Shown here piece after piece: positions 52,662 to 61,680 of a stretch of 64,000 bases of DNA. The position numbers and the translations under genes are program-made. Under the pieces are notes generated by a model. The model searched no databases. It saw only the letters and a program-made list of their open reading frames with translations, and was not told the origin of the DNA. This stretch comes from Kribbella sp. NBC_00382 (GTDB lineage Bacteria > Actinomycetota > Actinomycetes > Propionibacteriales > Kribbellaceae): assembly GCF_036067295.1 (NCBI RefSeq), contig NZ_CP107954.1, forward strand, positions 7,812,001 through 7,876,000, read 5' to 3'. Numbering within the stretch: position 1 is the stretch's first letter; each line of letters opens with the position of its first letter.

Positions 52662-53507
52662 CTACTTCTTGTTGCGGTAGAGGACCATGGTGATGGGACC
52701 GAACACCGCGACGAGAAGTACGGACGAGACGAGCACCCAGCCGATCTCCCCGGCGGGCACCGAGCCGTGCATCAGGCCGCGCACCACGGTCGCCAGGTGG
52801 GTGATCGGGTTGACCTCGACGACCGCCTGCAACCACCCGGGCATCGTCTTCGGGTCCACGAATATGTTGCTCACGAACGTCAGCGGGAACATCAGCATCA
52901 TGCTGAACCCCGCCACCGAGTTCGGCGTGCGCAGGATCAGGCTGAGCATCGTCCACAGCCACGACAGGCAGAACGAGAACACCAGCAGCAGCACCACCGA
53001 GAGCACCACCCCGACGGCGCCACCCTCCGGCCGGAACCCTAGGACCAGGCCGAGCGTGATCACGATCGCCGACCCGATCGAGTAGCGCACCAGATCGCCG
53101 AGCAGGGCGCCGACCAGCGGGGATGGTCGCCACACCGGAAGTGACCTGAACCTGTCGAACACCCCCTTCTGGATGTCGGTGTTCAGCGTGATGCCGGTGT
53201 TCATGGTGATCATGACGTTCGCCTGCACCAGGATGCCGGGCAGCAGGAATTGCAGGTACTCCTGAGTCGACCCGGCGAGCGCGCCACCGAACAGGTAGGT
53301 GAACATCAACGTGAACATGATCGGGAACATGGTCACGTCGACGAGCTGCTCGGGCACGTGCTTGATCTTCAGGAGGGCGCGCCAGCCGAATGTCAACGAG
53401 GTGCTCACCGGACCGGGTCGGGGCGGGCGCTCACCGGCCGACAGCACACTGCGCAGCGCGTCCTCGGTGACCGGCGCCGACGCCTGCTCCGTGGACGTGG
53501 CATTCAT
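52662..53507 (-). CDS. ABC-2 type transporter permease, DrrB-like (281 aa)
   Basis: Six membrane helices with LVDVTMFPIMFTLMFTYLFGG, and DIQKGVFDRFRSLPVWR, the cytosolic motif of daunorubicin-type permeases, and FVDPKTMPGWLQAVVEVNP. Its start overlaps the stop of the ATPase gene by 4 bases. With that ATPase it forms a drug or lipid exporter. The drug is not known. Confidence 0.92.
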   Translation of the reverse strand: MNATSTEQASAPVTEDALRSVLSAGERPPRPGPVSTSLTFGWRALLKIKHVPEQLVDVTMFPIMFTLMFTYLFGGALAGSTQEYLQFLLPGILVQANVMITMNTGITLNTDIQKGVFDRFRSLPVWRPSPLVGALLGDLVRYSIGSAIVITLGLVLGFRPEGGAVGVVLSVVLLLVFSFCLSWLWTMLSLILRTPNSVAGFSMMLMFPLTFVSNIFVDPKTMPGWLQAVVEVNPITHLATVVRGLMHGSVPAGEIGWVLVSSVLLVAVFGPITMVLYRNKK

Positions 53508-54469
53508 GCGGCATCCTCCTCGGGTGTCTCCTCGGCGGCGTGTCCGGTCAGGGCGAGGAACACCTCGTCCAGGCTCGGCTGACCGAGCGCGAACTCGGTG
53601 ACGTCGATGCCGCTGCGGGACAACTCGGCCAGGGAATGGGCGACCCGCTCGGGGTCGGAGATCCGCGCGGACAGCGCGGCCGGGTCAGCGGACGGCTCGA
53701 CCGGCACCTCGAGGACGCCGGCGAGGACCCGCTCTGCCTCGGCCCGCTGCTCGGGCGCACCTAGCCGTACGTGCAGCGAGCCGGCGCCGACCGATGCCTT
53801 GAGCTCGCCGCTCGAGCCCTCGGCGACCACCTTCCCGTGGTCGATCACCGCTATCCGGTCAGCCAGCTGGTCGGCCTCGTCGAGGTACTGCGTGGTCAGC
53901 AACACGGTGGTGCCCTCGGCAACCATGCCCCTGACGATCTCCCAGACCTGGTTCCTGCTGCGCGGGTCGAGCCCGGTCGTGGGCTCGTCGAGGAAGATCA
54001 GTTCGGGGGTGACGACCAGGCTCGCCGCGATGTCGATGCGCCTGCGCATCCCGCCGGAGTACTTCTTCACCTGCCGGTCGGCCGCCTCGGCAAGACCGAA
54101 CGCGTCGAGCAGGTCGGTCGCCCGCTCCCTGCCTCGGCGGCGTGAGTAGCCGAGCAGCCTGGCGAGCAGTAACAGGTTCTCCACCCCGGTGAGGTCCTCG
54201 TCGACCGACGCGAACTGCCCGGTGAGGCCAACCCTGCTCCGCACCGCCCGGGCGTCACGCACGACGTCGTAGCCGAGCACTTGCGCCTCTCCGGCGTCGG
54301 GGTGCAGGAGCGTGGCCAGCATGCGGATCGTGGTGGTCTTGCCCGCCCCGTTCGGACCGAGCACGCCGTACACGCCCCCGGCGCTCACAGCCAAGTCCAC
54401 ACCGGCGACCGCGTGGGTCTTGCCGAAGCTCTTCTTCAACCCTCTCGTCTCGATCGCGAGCTTTCCCAT
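53504..54469 (-). CDS. ABC transporter ATP-binding protein, DrrA-like (321 aa)
   Basis: Walker A LGPNGAGKTTTIRML, signature YSGGMRRRIDIAASL, Walker B LIFLDEPTTGLDP and the switch LTTQYLDEADQLAD are all intact. The C-terminal 90 residues match the DUF4162 end of daunorubicin-resistance ATPases. ATG 54469 lies 45 bases downstream of PadR site 1. It powers the permease encoded next. Confidence 0.95.
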   Translation of the reverse strand: MGKLAIETRGLKKSFGKTHAVAGVDLAVSAGGVYGVLGPNGAGKTTTIRMLATLLHPDAGEAQVLGYDVVRDARAVRSRVGLTGQFASVDEDLTGVENLLLLARLLGYSRRRGRERATDLLDAFGLAEAADRQVKKYSGGMRRRIDIAASLVVTPELIFLDEPTTGLDPRSRNQVWEIVRGMVAEGTTVLLTTQYLDEADQLADRIAVIDHGKVVAEGSSGELKASVGAGSLHVRLGAPEQRAEAERVLAGVLEVPVEPSADPAALSARISDPERVAHSLAELSRSGIDVTEFALGQPSLDEVFLALTGHAAEETPEEDAA

Positions 54470-54513
54470 CGGTTCGATTCCCTCTCCCGGTGTTGCGAAC
54501 GGATTGGTTGAGC

Positions 54514-54531
54514 ACTAGCCAAGTTTGACTA
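54514..54531. promoter_or_regulatory. PadR operator, site 1
   Basis: ACTAGCCAAGTTTGACTA has the inverted arms TAG..CTA and CAA..TTG and is nearly identical to site 2 (54560-54577). It lies just upstream of the ABC ATPase gene, between that gene and padR. Confidence 0.75.
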
Positions 54532-54559
54532 CTTGGCCAAAGTACACGAGGGGGAAACG

Positions 54560-54577
54560 ACTAGTCAAGGTTGATTA
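54560..54577. promoter_or_regulatory. PadR operator, site 2
   Basis: ACTAGTCAAGGTTGATTA differs from site 1 at four bases and keeps the palindromic frame. It overlaps the padR stop codon (TAA, read at 54577-54575). The pair, 46 bases apart, fits repression of the exporter operon by PadR. Confidence 0.75.
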
Positions 54578-55168
54578 GAAGCGCATCTTGAGGGGATCGG
54601 GGACCGTTCGCCACGAACCCGGATCGTCGGCCATGGTGTAGGCGCCCTCAGACAGTCGTTTGCTCAGGCTCTTCGCCCACTCCAGTTCGGTGCGTGCGTG
54701 TCCCGCCCACAGTTCGGCCTGATCGCGGACGTGTTCGGGAATGTCGGGGTTCGGGTTCTCCCGCCACTTGGCCTGCTCTACGAGCTCCGCTTCCAGGCGC
54801 GCGACCCGCTCGTTAACGTGCGCGATGGCATCTGTCCTGGTCAGCATGGGCAACATGGCGATAGACGCGTCGAGCATGGTGGGGTCATGGGTGCGCCGCA
54901 GACCGTCGCGGACCAGTTCGACTATCTCGTCACGTCCCCGAGCTGTCGCGCGGTACAGAACGCGATCCGGCCCGGAATTGCCCGGCTCGGCGTGCTCGGT
55001 GAGGAGGCCATCAGCCGCCGCCTTCTTCAGCGCGTGATAAATCGAGCCGGGCTTGATCTTGGCCCAAATCTCCGCACGCCAGTTCTGCAGTTCGGACCGC
55101 ACCTGGTAGCCATGCGCGCCGCCGGAGAGGTGCACGACACCGAGTACCAGGAGCTTCGTCGCCGACAT
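54575..55168 (-). CDS. PadR family transcriptional regulator (197 aa)
   Basis: Winged-helix start MSATKLLVLGVVHLSGGAHGYQV with WAKIKPGSIYHALKKAAADGLL, the PadR recognition helix, followed by a long helical dimerisation tail. ATG 55168 has GGAGGTGG upstream. It precedes the exporter operon and should repress it until a drug is bound. Two matching palindromes lie downstream of its stop. Confidence 0.92.
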   Translation of the reverse strand: MSATKLLVLGVVHLSGGAHGYQVRSELQNWRAEIWAKIKPGSIYHALKKAAADGLLTEHAEPGNSGPDRVLYRATARGRDEIVELVRDGLRRTHDPTMLDASIAMLPMLTRTDAIAHVNERVARLEAELVEQAKWRENPNPDIPEHVRDQAELWAGHARTELEWAKSLSKRLSEGAYTMADDPGSWRTVPDPLKMRF

Positions 55169-55433
55169 GCGCCCACCTCCGCTCAATCTGCTCGGACTCG
55201 CTCCGCTTGCGAGCCCGCCAGGGTGTGTGTCAACTCCCACCAACACTAGGGTGCCCTCCTGGTCCGGGTGGTGTCAGCACTGACCTACAAACGGTGCTGG
55301 TGGAGACCTCCAAAGCCATCCCTGGATTGTGCGGCGTGAGCTGCCAGGAGGATGAGCCTGGCTTGAGTCTCGTAGACGTTCGTCGAGGCCTGCGGCATCT
55401 GTTCGGCGAGATGCCACCACAGGGCGAGCGAGG
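55169..55433. other. Gap with possible gene remnant
   Basis: The minus-strand frame 55285-55433 reads like a protein end (LALWWHLAEQMPQAST..) but has no start and runs through the LysR stop region in another frame. It may be the tail of a lost gene. No promoter or RNA is clear here. Confidence 0.3.
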
Positions 55434-56369
55434 CTATCGGGCGCGTACTGCCGTCCCGCGCCTGGGCTCCGGGTGGGCCTGGCCCTTGGAGCCGGCAGTC
55501 GTGGGAAGCATTCCGATCAAGGCGTCGGCGGCCAGGGAGGCAGCTGTACCTGTGGGGATGGCTACTGAGACTTGCCAGGAGTCGGCTGAGTTGGGGGTTA
55601 GGGGGACGGTGATGTGGTCGCCTCGTTTGGCGGCTATGCGTTCTGGGACTAGGGCTACGCCTAGGTTGTGGCTTACCAGGGCTAGGAGGGTGTGGACGTC
55701 GTTTACCTCGATGGTTACGGGGTGGCTGACGTTTGCAGCGGAGAAGGCGTGGTCGGCGATTGCGCGGGCTCCCCAGCTGGGGTCGAAGTCTACGAAGGAC
55801 TCGCCTGCTAGGTCTTGGAGAGTGACCGTGGGGGCTTTGGCTAGGCGGTGTTCTGCTGAGCAGACCATGACCATGTCTTCGGTGGAGAGTGGCCGCAGAT
55901 CTAGGCCGTCGATGGGGTGGCCGGCGGTGGCTACGAAGGCTACGTCCAGGCGGCCTGAGGCTAGTTCTTCGAGCATGGGGGTGGATCCGCCTTGGCGAAC
56001 CTCGATTTCGACGGCGGGGTAGGCCGAGCGGAACTTGGCTAGGAGGGCGGGGACGTCTACGACGCCTAGGCATTGTTCTAGGCCGACTGTTAGGTGGCCG
56101 CGGAGTAGGCCTTGTACTGCGGCTACTGCGTCCTTGGCTGCTTCGGCGGCGGCTAGGGTGCGGCGGCCTTCGCAGAGGAGGGCTCGGCCGGCCTCGGTGA
56201 GTTCGACGCTGCGGGTGTTGCGGACGAAGAGAGAGGCGTGGAGTTCGCGTTCGAGGGCGCGGATCGAGGCGGACAAGCCGGACTGTGAGATCGACATCGC
56301 CTCCGCGGCACGGGTGAAGTGCTTCTGCTCGGCGACGGCGACAAAGTGCTCGAGATGCCTCAGCTCCAT
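55434..56369 (-). CDS. LysR family transcriptional regulator (311 aa)
   Basis: Helix-turn-helix MELRHLEHFVAVAEQKHFTRAAEAMSISQSGLSASIRAL is split here in pieces: LEHFVAVAEQKHF, MSISQSGLSASIRALE. An effector domain follows (PAVEIEVRQGG, VCSAEHRLA, PERIAA). Codon use differs, with many GCT and TAG-like GCTAGG contexts on the plus strand. Length is normal. Its target genes are unknown; the neighbour on the other side is the SEC-C gene, divergent. Confidence 0.92.
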   Translation of the reverse strand: MELRHLEHFVAVAEQKHFTRAAEAMSISQSGLSASIRALERELHASLFVRNTRSVELTEAGRALLCEGRRTLAAAEAAKDAVAAVQGLLRGHLTVGLEQCLGVVDVPALLAKFRSAYPAVEIEVRQGGSTPMLEELASGRLDVAFVATAGHPIDGLDLRPLSTEDMVMVCSAEHRLAKAPTVTLQDLAGESFVDFDPSWGARAIADHAFSAANVSHPVTIEVNDVHTLLALVSHNLGVALVPERIAAKRGDHITVPLTPNSADSWQVSVAIPTGTAASLAADALIGMLPTTAGSKGQAHPEPRRGTAVRAR

Positions 56370-56502
56370 GACTCAGAAGTATAGGTGATCGATTCCGGCG
56401 GATTCTTCAGTCCCGGATGTCAGCGCCTCGCCGGGATAGCGGTCTTCCACAGGCTCGAAGGAAGCTCCGGAATCAAGGCGGAAAGTCCATACCTTCCCTG
56501 GC

Positions 56503-57429
56503 ATGACGAACCTGAAAACTCACGAAGGACACAGCGGCTGGCCCAGTGGGCACTTGGCAGAGAGGTTGGACGCCGCACAGGCGCATCTATTGGAAGACAA
56601 GCCCGACGAGGCCATCGCGATCTGGCGGCAACTGGTCAGCGAGGGAGGGGAAGCAGCTGACTGGGGGCACATCGAGATCGCGGACTATCTCTTCAGCAAG
56701 GAACAGGAAGACGACGCTCGCGACGAGATGCGTGCACTGATTTCGGACCGAGCGCAGCCTGGCGTTCCGTGGCTGTTGGCAGCAGGACTGCTCGAGGATC
56801 GCGGGCAGTTGCACGAGGCACACTTCTGGTACTGCGCGGCCGCAGCCGCGCTCCCGGCACCTGAACGAACGGCCGCTGGCGAGCGGACCTTCAGCGAGGC
56901 GTGGGCACACGCCACTAGTGACGATTGGTGGGTAGAGGTTCGAGCAGGCCGGCGCCGGACCAGATGGGCGATCGGTATCCCACTAGACGACGATGATCTG
57001 CTTGCGCGGATGGGCTACGACGAGGCTCGAGAAAAGGTCCTTGGTTTGAACCAGCTCCTGAACTGGCCACAGGTAATAGATGGCACGTTCCAGTTCAGGA
57101 GTCGACTTCAGTTCGACAGTCTCGGGGGCGGGCGACGGACATTGTCTACGCCCTACGACGACAGGTACTACAAGCGTGCTGAGCGCTCGCTGCGAGAGCA
57201 CGACAGCGGCCGAGTACTGCTCCTACCGCGTCAGGACGACGTGCTGTTGCCGCTTACCCAAGCGGCCTTTCGCGCTAGAAGCATGTTCGAGCTGGTGTCC
57301 GTCACTAGCCGGTGCGAGCTCGGCGACGCCATCGAGTGGCCACCGGGGCGGAATCAGACTTGCTGGTGTGAGTCGGGGACTAAATACAAGAAGTGTTGCG
57401 GCGGGCCGCTTCCGGCATTTCAGGCATGA
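56503..57429 (+). CDS. TPR-like protein with C-terminal SEC-C zinc motif (308 aa)
   Basis: Helical repeats in the first 130 residues (HLAERLDAAQAHLLEDKPDEA, then DYLFSKEQEDDARDEM) suggest a TPR-like scaffold. The end CWCESGTKYKKCCGG is a SEC-C motif, a zinc-binding tag also found on SecA. Base composition is less GC-rich than that of neighbours. Could bind ribosome or secretory partners; no more can be said. Confidence 0.8.
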   Translation: MTNLKTHEGHSGWPSGHLAERLDAAQAHLLEDKPDEAIAIWRQLVSEGGEAADWGHIEIADYLFSKEQEDDARDEMRALISDRAQPGVPWLLAAGLLEDRGQLHEAHFWYCAAAAALPAPERTAAGERTFSEAWAHATSDDWWVEVRAGRRRTRWAIGIPLDDDDLLARMGYDEAREKVLGLNQLLNWPQVIDGTFQFRSRLQFDSLGGGRRTLSTPYDDRYYKRAERSLREHDSGRVLLLPRQDDVLLPLTQAAFRARSMFELVSVTSRCELGDAIEWPPGRNQTCWCESGTKYKKCCGGPLPAFQA

Positions 57430-57821
57430 GAACAGCTGGCTGGCTACCCGCCTGCCGGCGAGGCGATACGTGTCGTCCTGCAGGTTCGGCGGTAGCCAGC
57501 TGACGCGGACGCACGAGTCCGCGATAAGGGCCGTGGGATCTGGCGGCATGTGAGAGGCGAAGGAGCGGGCAGGCGTTCCGTGGGCAAGACGGGACTGGCG
57601 GCGTTGCCCGGCAGCACAGTCGCCCGGACGATAGGTGCGCGCAGCAACCAGGGTGCTTTTGCAAAGTGGGCGACGGAGGAGGCCACGCTCGGGGTGGGTG
57701 GGAGCTAGGGCCGTGTGAGCGACGGAGGAGCGAGCGAGGCACAGGCGTGGGGATCTCCGTGCGCAAGACGGTAGATGGGTTGGTGCGTGGGGGTGGGGGT
57801 TTTGGTCGGTAGGGTGGGGTT
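57430..57821. other. 392-base gap with an imperfect repeat pair
   Basis: No supported gene. Two copies of a TGTGAG..GGAGCG..AGGCG..CCGTG.GCAAGACGG pattern lie at about 57548-57591 and 57714-57772, with GTGGGG-type spacers. They may be a noncoding repeat family or a duplicated remnant. A promoter for 57822 must lie here but has no clear -10. Confidence 0.35.
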
Positions 57822-58229
57822 ATGGCTGATGAGTACCGCGTTGAGGTTGAGTTGGATGACGCTGAGCATGGGTTGTCGTTCTTGGAGCGGTTGCGGGCGG
57901 TTGATCTTGATCATGCGGCGGAGAAGCGGCTTGGTGGGCAGGTGACGGTGACTCGGGATGGGTCTCGGTTGCTGATTTATGCGAACACCGAGGCGGATGC
58001 TCGGGAGGCTGAGAAGACTGTGCGCGAGCTGGTTGCGGATGATCGGCTGAGTGCTGATTTCACGCTGACCCGGTGGAGCCACGCTAAGCAGGAGTGGGTG
58101 GATCCGAGTACGCCGGTGGATGAGGCGGGTGCGCCTGAGCCGAGCTATGAGGGTGTTGAGACGCCTGATCCGCGGTACGTGGTAATGCAGGCCTACAAGC
58201 CGGAGTTTCTGCGCGATCTCGGGCTCTAG
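57822..58229 (+). CDS. Conserved hypothetical protein (135 aa)
   Basis: Begins MADEYRVEVELDDAEHGLSF; basic then acidic, with RLLIYANTEADAREAEKTVRELV, a small alpha-beta protein. Two WS/W residues and an ETPDPRYVV end. No family recognised. It is followed after 15 bases by a VOC gene. Confidence 0.7.
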   Translation: MADEYRVEVELDDAEHGLSFLERLRAVDLDHAAEKRLGGQVTVTRDGSRLLIYANTEADAREAEKTVRELVADDRLSADFTLTRWSHAKQEWVDPSTPVDEAGAPEPSYEGVETPDPRYVVMQAYKPEFLRDLGL

Positions 58230-58244
58230 TCGGGCCGGCAAACC

Positions 58245-58640
58245 ATGAAGCCTGTGCTGCGGCTGGTTGATGCGGTGGTGGTCCGGGTGCCCGATCTGGA
58301 CAGCGGGCTGGCGTTCTATCGAGATGAGCTTGGGCACGCGTTGCTGTGGCGCAACGACGACATCGGGCAGGCTGGGTTGGCCTTGCCCGAGAGCGAGACC
58401 GAGATCGTCCTGGCGACCGGGTTGGACTATGCGCCGACCTGGCTGGTCGATGATGTCGGCGAGGCGGTGGCGGCGATTGTTGCGGCCGGTGGCGAGGTGC
58501 GGAGTGAGCCGTTCGACGTACCGGTTGGGCGGTGTGGGGTGGTTGCCGATGCGTTCGGCAACGAGCTTGTGCTGATTGACCTGTCGAAGGGGCGGTACGA
58601 GACCGACGGCAACGGTTCGGTGACGGGTGTTGGGGACTGA
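58245..58640 (+). CDS. VOC family protein (131 aa)
   Basis: Starts LRLVDAVVVRVPDLDSGLAF..YRDELGHALLWR and ends VVADAFGNELVLIDLS, the two usual VOC strands with a terminal Glu. ATG 58245 is 15 bases after the previous stop. Probably a lyase or resistance protein; metal ligands are not all clear. Confidence 0.85.
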   Translation: MKPVLRLVDAVVVRVPDLDSGLAFYRDELGHALLWRNDDIGQAGLALPESETEIVLATGLDYAPTWLVDDVGEAVAAIVAAGGEVRSEPFDVPVGRCGVVADAFGNELVLIDLSKGRYETDGNGSVTGVGD

Positions 58641-58751
58641 GGGTGCGGGACCTCTAGCGGTATTAGCCTCGGCGGGCAGTCGTGTACGGCGGGTCTTCGG
58701 GTGATGACGGTGCGCCTCTGCGACTCTGGGAAAGCCGACGGAAGGGGAATC

Positions 58752-59663
58752 GTGTCTCGAGGGCGTGGTTTCGTTGCTGGTGTCGTTCTGCTTGCCGTCA
58801 CGGTGACGGGATGCTCCGATGTGGCGGCCGATTCGGGAGCGGCGGGTACGCCGAGCGCTGGCGCGACGTCCACGAGCCCATCGAGCAGTACGCCGGCCAG
58901 CGAGACACCGAGCACGCCCAGCGGGACGCCGAGCACCCCCAACGCATCAAGCACACCCAGTACTTCAAGCACACCAGGTAATTCGAGCACACCTGGTACT
59001 TCGAGCACGCCCGGTACTCCGAACACGCCAAGCACCCCACCAACCGTCAACCCCACGCCCAAGCCGGCCGTGAAGCCGAAGCCTCGGCCCGTTTCGGCGT
59101 ACGCGAAGCAGGTGGAGGCCAAGCTTGACGCGCTGGGCTACCCCGTGGGCGACGTCGACGGGGACATCACCAAGCGGGCCAAGCAGGCCTTGTGCGCCTG
59201 GCGGGAGACCAACGGGATGCCCGTCAGCCGTGGCGGGCTGACCGGCGCGGATGTGCGATCGGTGCTGACGGCAACCAAACGGCCGGCGGCGACCAAGGAG
59301 CCGGGCATCTACGTCAACAAGACCTGCCTGGTGCTCTACCAGATCGTCGGCAAGGAGATCCGCCGGATCGTCTGGGTGTCGACCGGCGGACCGGGGTACG
59401 AGACGCCGAACCGTACCGGCAAGGTCTGGCGCAAGTGGGCCGGCGCGCACGAGAGCAGCCTGTACGACGACGCGTTCATGTACGACTCCCTGTACTTCCT
59501 CAAGGACCGCCCGGGAATCGCGCTGCACGGCAGCCGGGTCAACTCGTTGATCAAGACGTACCCGGCCAGCCACCGGTGCGTCCGGGTGATGCGGCCGCAG
59601 ATCCACCACATCTTCGAGGAGACCCCGATCGGCACCAAGGTCCAGGTCTACGGCGAGTACTGA
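58752..59663 (+). CDS. L,D-transpeptidase-like lipoprotein (303 aa)
   Basis: GTG 58752 follows GAAGGGG. Signal peptide with lipobox VTVTGC, then a 90-residue Ser/Thr/Pro-rich spacer with STPGTSS-type repeats (about 35-105). A peptidoglycan-binding-like domain follows (YAKQVEAKLDALGYPVGDVDGD). The YkuD region has LHGSRVNSLI and SHRCVRV, with Cys and His; Arg replaces the usual Gly of SHGCVRM. It should crosslink peptidoglycan outside the membrane. The last 16 bases overlap the convergent SulP gene. Confidence 0.88.
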   Translation: MSRGRGFVAGVVLLAVTVTGCSDVAADSGAAGTPSAGATSTSPSSSTPASETPSTPSGTPSTPNASSTPSTSSTPGNSSTPGTSSTPGTPNTPSTPPTVNPTPKPAVKPKPRPVSAYAKQVEAKLDALGYPVGDVDGDITKRAKQALCAWRETNGMPVSRGGLTGADVRSVLTATKRPAATKEPGIYVNKTCLVLYQIVGKEIRRIVWVSTGGPGYETPNRTGKVWRKWAGAHESSLYDDAFMYDSLYFLKDRPGIALHGSRVNSLIKTYPASHRCVRVMRPQIHHIFEETPIGTKVQVYGEY

Positions 59664-61333
59664 CCGGAAACCACAATGCCCTCGCGATGCAGATGACCGC
59701 GGGCAGCGGCGATCGCGTCGGGAGTGCTCGCAAAGACCCGTCCGGCGCTGCGCAGATGAGCGATGGCGTCCAGCGCATCCAGCGGCTGGTGGTGATCCGG
59801 CTGGATGCCTGAGATCAGTACCACCATCCCCCGGTGTTCGAGCCTCTCGATCGCGTCCTTGAGCACCAGCGCGCCAGTGGCGTCGATGACGCTCACCGAC
59901 GACATCCGCAGGATCACCACCGATACGTGAGCCACCTCGGACAGTTCGAGCAGGAACCGGTGCGCCGCGAACAGCAACGGCCCGTCGATCCGGTAGGCCA
60001 CGATGTGTTCGTCGAGCAGCGCCCGCTCCTCCACAGTGTGGTCCCCCGGCAGATCCGGATGCAGCGGCATCTGGCGAAGAGTCGCGCTGCGAGCGACCGC
60101 ACGCAGAGCCAGCGCGCCGGCCACGACCAGCCCGAGGATGACCGCCTTCACCAGGTCCAGAGCCAGCGTCGCCACAGCCGTCAGGGCAAGTACCAGAGCA
60201 TCTGATCTAGTAGCCCGGGCCATGGCTCGGACGGAGCCCACCTCGACCATCCGCACAGCTGTCGCGAGCAGTACCCCGGCCAGTGCGGCGACAGGGATCC
60301 GCCCGACCAGTGGAGCGGCGGTGTACACAATGGCGGCCAGCACGGCAGCATGCACCAGCGCCGCCAACCGCGACCCAGCCCCGGACCGGACGTTGACCGC
60401 TGTCCGCGCGATGGCACCAGTAGCGGGCACTCCCCCGAACAACGGCACCACCAGGTTGGCCAGGCCCTGCCCGAACAGTTCACGATCAGGATCGTGCTTG
60501 TGGTTGACGCCCATGCCATCAGCCACCGCAGCGGACAACAGCGACTCCAGAGCGGCCAGCGCGGCCACGGCAAGCGCAGGACCGGCCAGCGACCAGAGCA
60601 CGGAGACATCCAGGAAACCCAGCGACGGCGCGGCGAGGCCCGCCGGCAAAGTACCGATCCGTACCACCGTCAGCCCGGCCACCTCAGCCAGCACCGTGGC
60701 CGCGACCACCGCCAGCAAGGAGAACGGCAGCGCGGGCCGCAGCCGGCCGCCGACGAGGATCATCAGCGCGACCGCAGCCGCCATCGCCGCCGCCGTCCAG
60801 TGCGGGTGCGCCGCGAAGGCCGCCACCGATCGGGCCGCGATCACGACCACTTGGTCGCCGTCAGGCGTCGGCACTCCCAGCGCGGATGGCAGTTGCTGCA
60901 GCCCGATCACGCAGGCGATTCCGATCGTGAAACCTTCGACCACGGATGCGGGTACGAAGGCCATGTAGCGACCAGCTCTGGCGATCGCCAGGCCGATCAG
61001 GATCAGCCCCGCCAGCATGCCGACCGCCAGTACGCCGGACGCGCCGTGCGTGTGCATGATCGGCACCAGGACCACCGTCATCGCGCCGGTCGGCCCCGAG
61101 ACCTGAAAGCCAGATCCCCCGAACACCGCGGCAATCGCGCCGGCGATCACGGCCGTCGCCAGGCCCGCGGCGGCGCCGAGTCCCGAGGAGATGCCGAAGC
61201 CGAGCGCGAGCGGCAACGCGACGACCGCGACGGTGAGGCCGGCCATCAGGTCGCGGCGCGGCTGACGCAGAGTGGATCGGAGGTCCGATCGGGTCGGGAG
61301 CAACGCGAGAACGCGCTCTCCAACCGCGCTCAT
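59648..61333 (-). CDS. SulP family anion transporter with STAS domain (561 aa)
   Basis: ATG 61333 begins about 11 membrane helices (for example VAVVALPLALGFGISSGLG, the conserved SulP segment) and ends in a STAS domain (HVSVVILRMSSVSVIDATG). It should move sulphate, bicarbonate or another anion. Its start overlaps the stop of the ArsR gene by 4 bases, so the two are coupled. Confidence 0.92.
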   Translation of the reverse strand: MSAVGERVLALLPTRSDLRSTLRQPRRDLMAGLTVAVVALPLALGFGISSGLGAAAGLATAVIAGAIAAVFGGSGFQVSGPTGAMTVVLVPIMHTHGASGVLAVGMLAGLILIGLAIARAGRYMAFVPASVVEGFTIGIACVIGLQQLPSALGVPTPDGDQVVVIAARSVAAFAAHPHWTAAAMAAAVALMILVGGRLRPALPFSLLAVVAATVLAEVAGLTVVRIGTLPAGLAAPSLGFLDVSVLWSLAGPALAVAALAALESLLSAAVADGMGVNHKHDPDRELFGQGLANLVVPLFGGVPATGAIARTAVNVRSGAGSRLAALVHAAVLAAIVYTAAPLVGRIPVAALAGVLLATAVRMVEVGSVRAMARATRSDALVLALTAVATLALDLVKAVILGLVVAGALALRAVARSATLRQMPLHPDLPGDHTVEERALLDEHIVAYRIDGPLLFAAHRFLLELSEVAHVSVVILRMSSVSVIDATGALVLKDAIERLEHRGMVVLISGIQPDHHQPLDALDAIAHLRSAGRVFASTPDAIAAARGHLHREGIVVSGQYSP

Positions 61334-61680
61334 CCGACGCTGGATTCGGCTTCGCGCAACTCGGCGAGCAGTTCGTTCTGCCCGGCAATGAGGTCGGTCA
61401 GGATGCGGCGCGCGACGCGGAGCAGCTCGGCGACGTCGCTGCTGGCGATCTGGTACATGACGGTCGATCCCTCCCGGTGCGAGGTGACGATCCCGTACCT
61501 CCGCAGTACCGCGAGCTGCTGCGAGAGGCTGGACGGCTCGATCTCGATGTCGGCCAGCAGGTCGCGGACCGGGCGCGGCGCATCCTGCAACAGTTCGAGC
61601 ACCCGGATCCGGACCGGGTGCCCGAGCATCCGGAAGAACTCCGCCTTCGCCTGGTAGAGCGGGACCGCCATCCCGGTCAC
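61330..61680 (-). CDS. ArsR family transcriptional regulator (116 aa)
   Basis: Small winged helix: KAEFFRMLGHPVRIRVLELL, then IEPSSLSQQLAVLRRYGIV and HREGSTVMYQI. It has no Cys, so the classic ELCVCD metal site is absent; the signal may be an anion or other ligand. GTG 61680 overlaps the stop of 61677-61859 (GTGA). Coupled to the SulP gene; likely regulates it through the palindrome at 61875. Confidence 0.92.
   Translation of the reverse strand: MTGMAVPLYQAKAEFFRMLGHPVRIRVLELLQDAPRPVRDLLADIEIEPSSLSQQLAVLRRYGIVTSHREGSTVMYQIASSDVAELLRVARRILTDLIAGQNELLAELREAESSVG

Noticed and set aside
60350..61657. 435-residue plus-strand frame
   Set aside because: It is antisense to the SulP and ArsR genes, and low-complexity.
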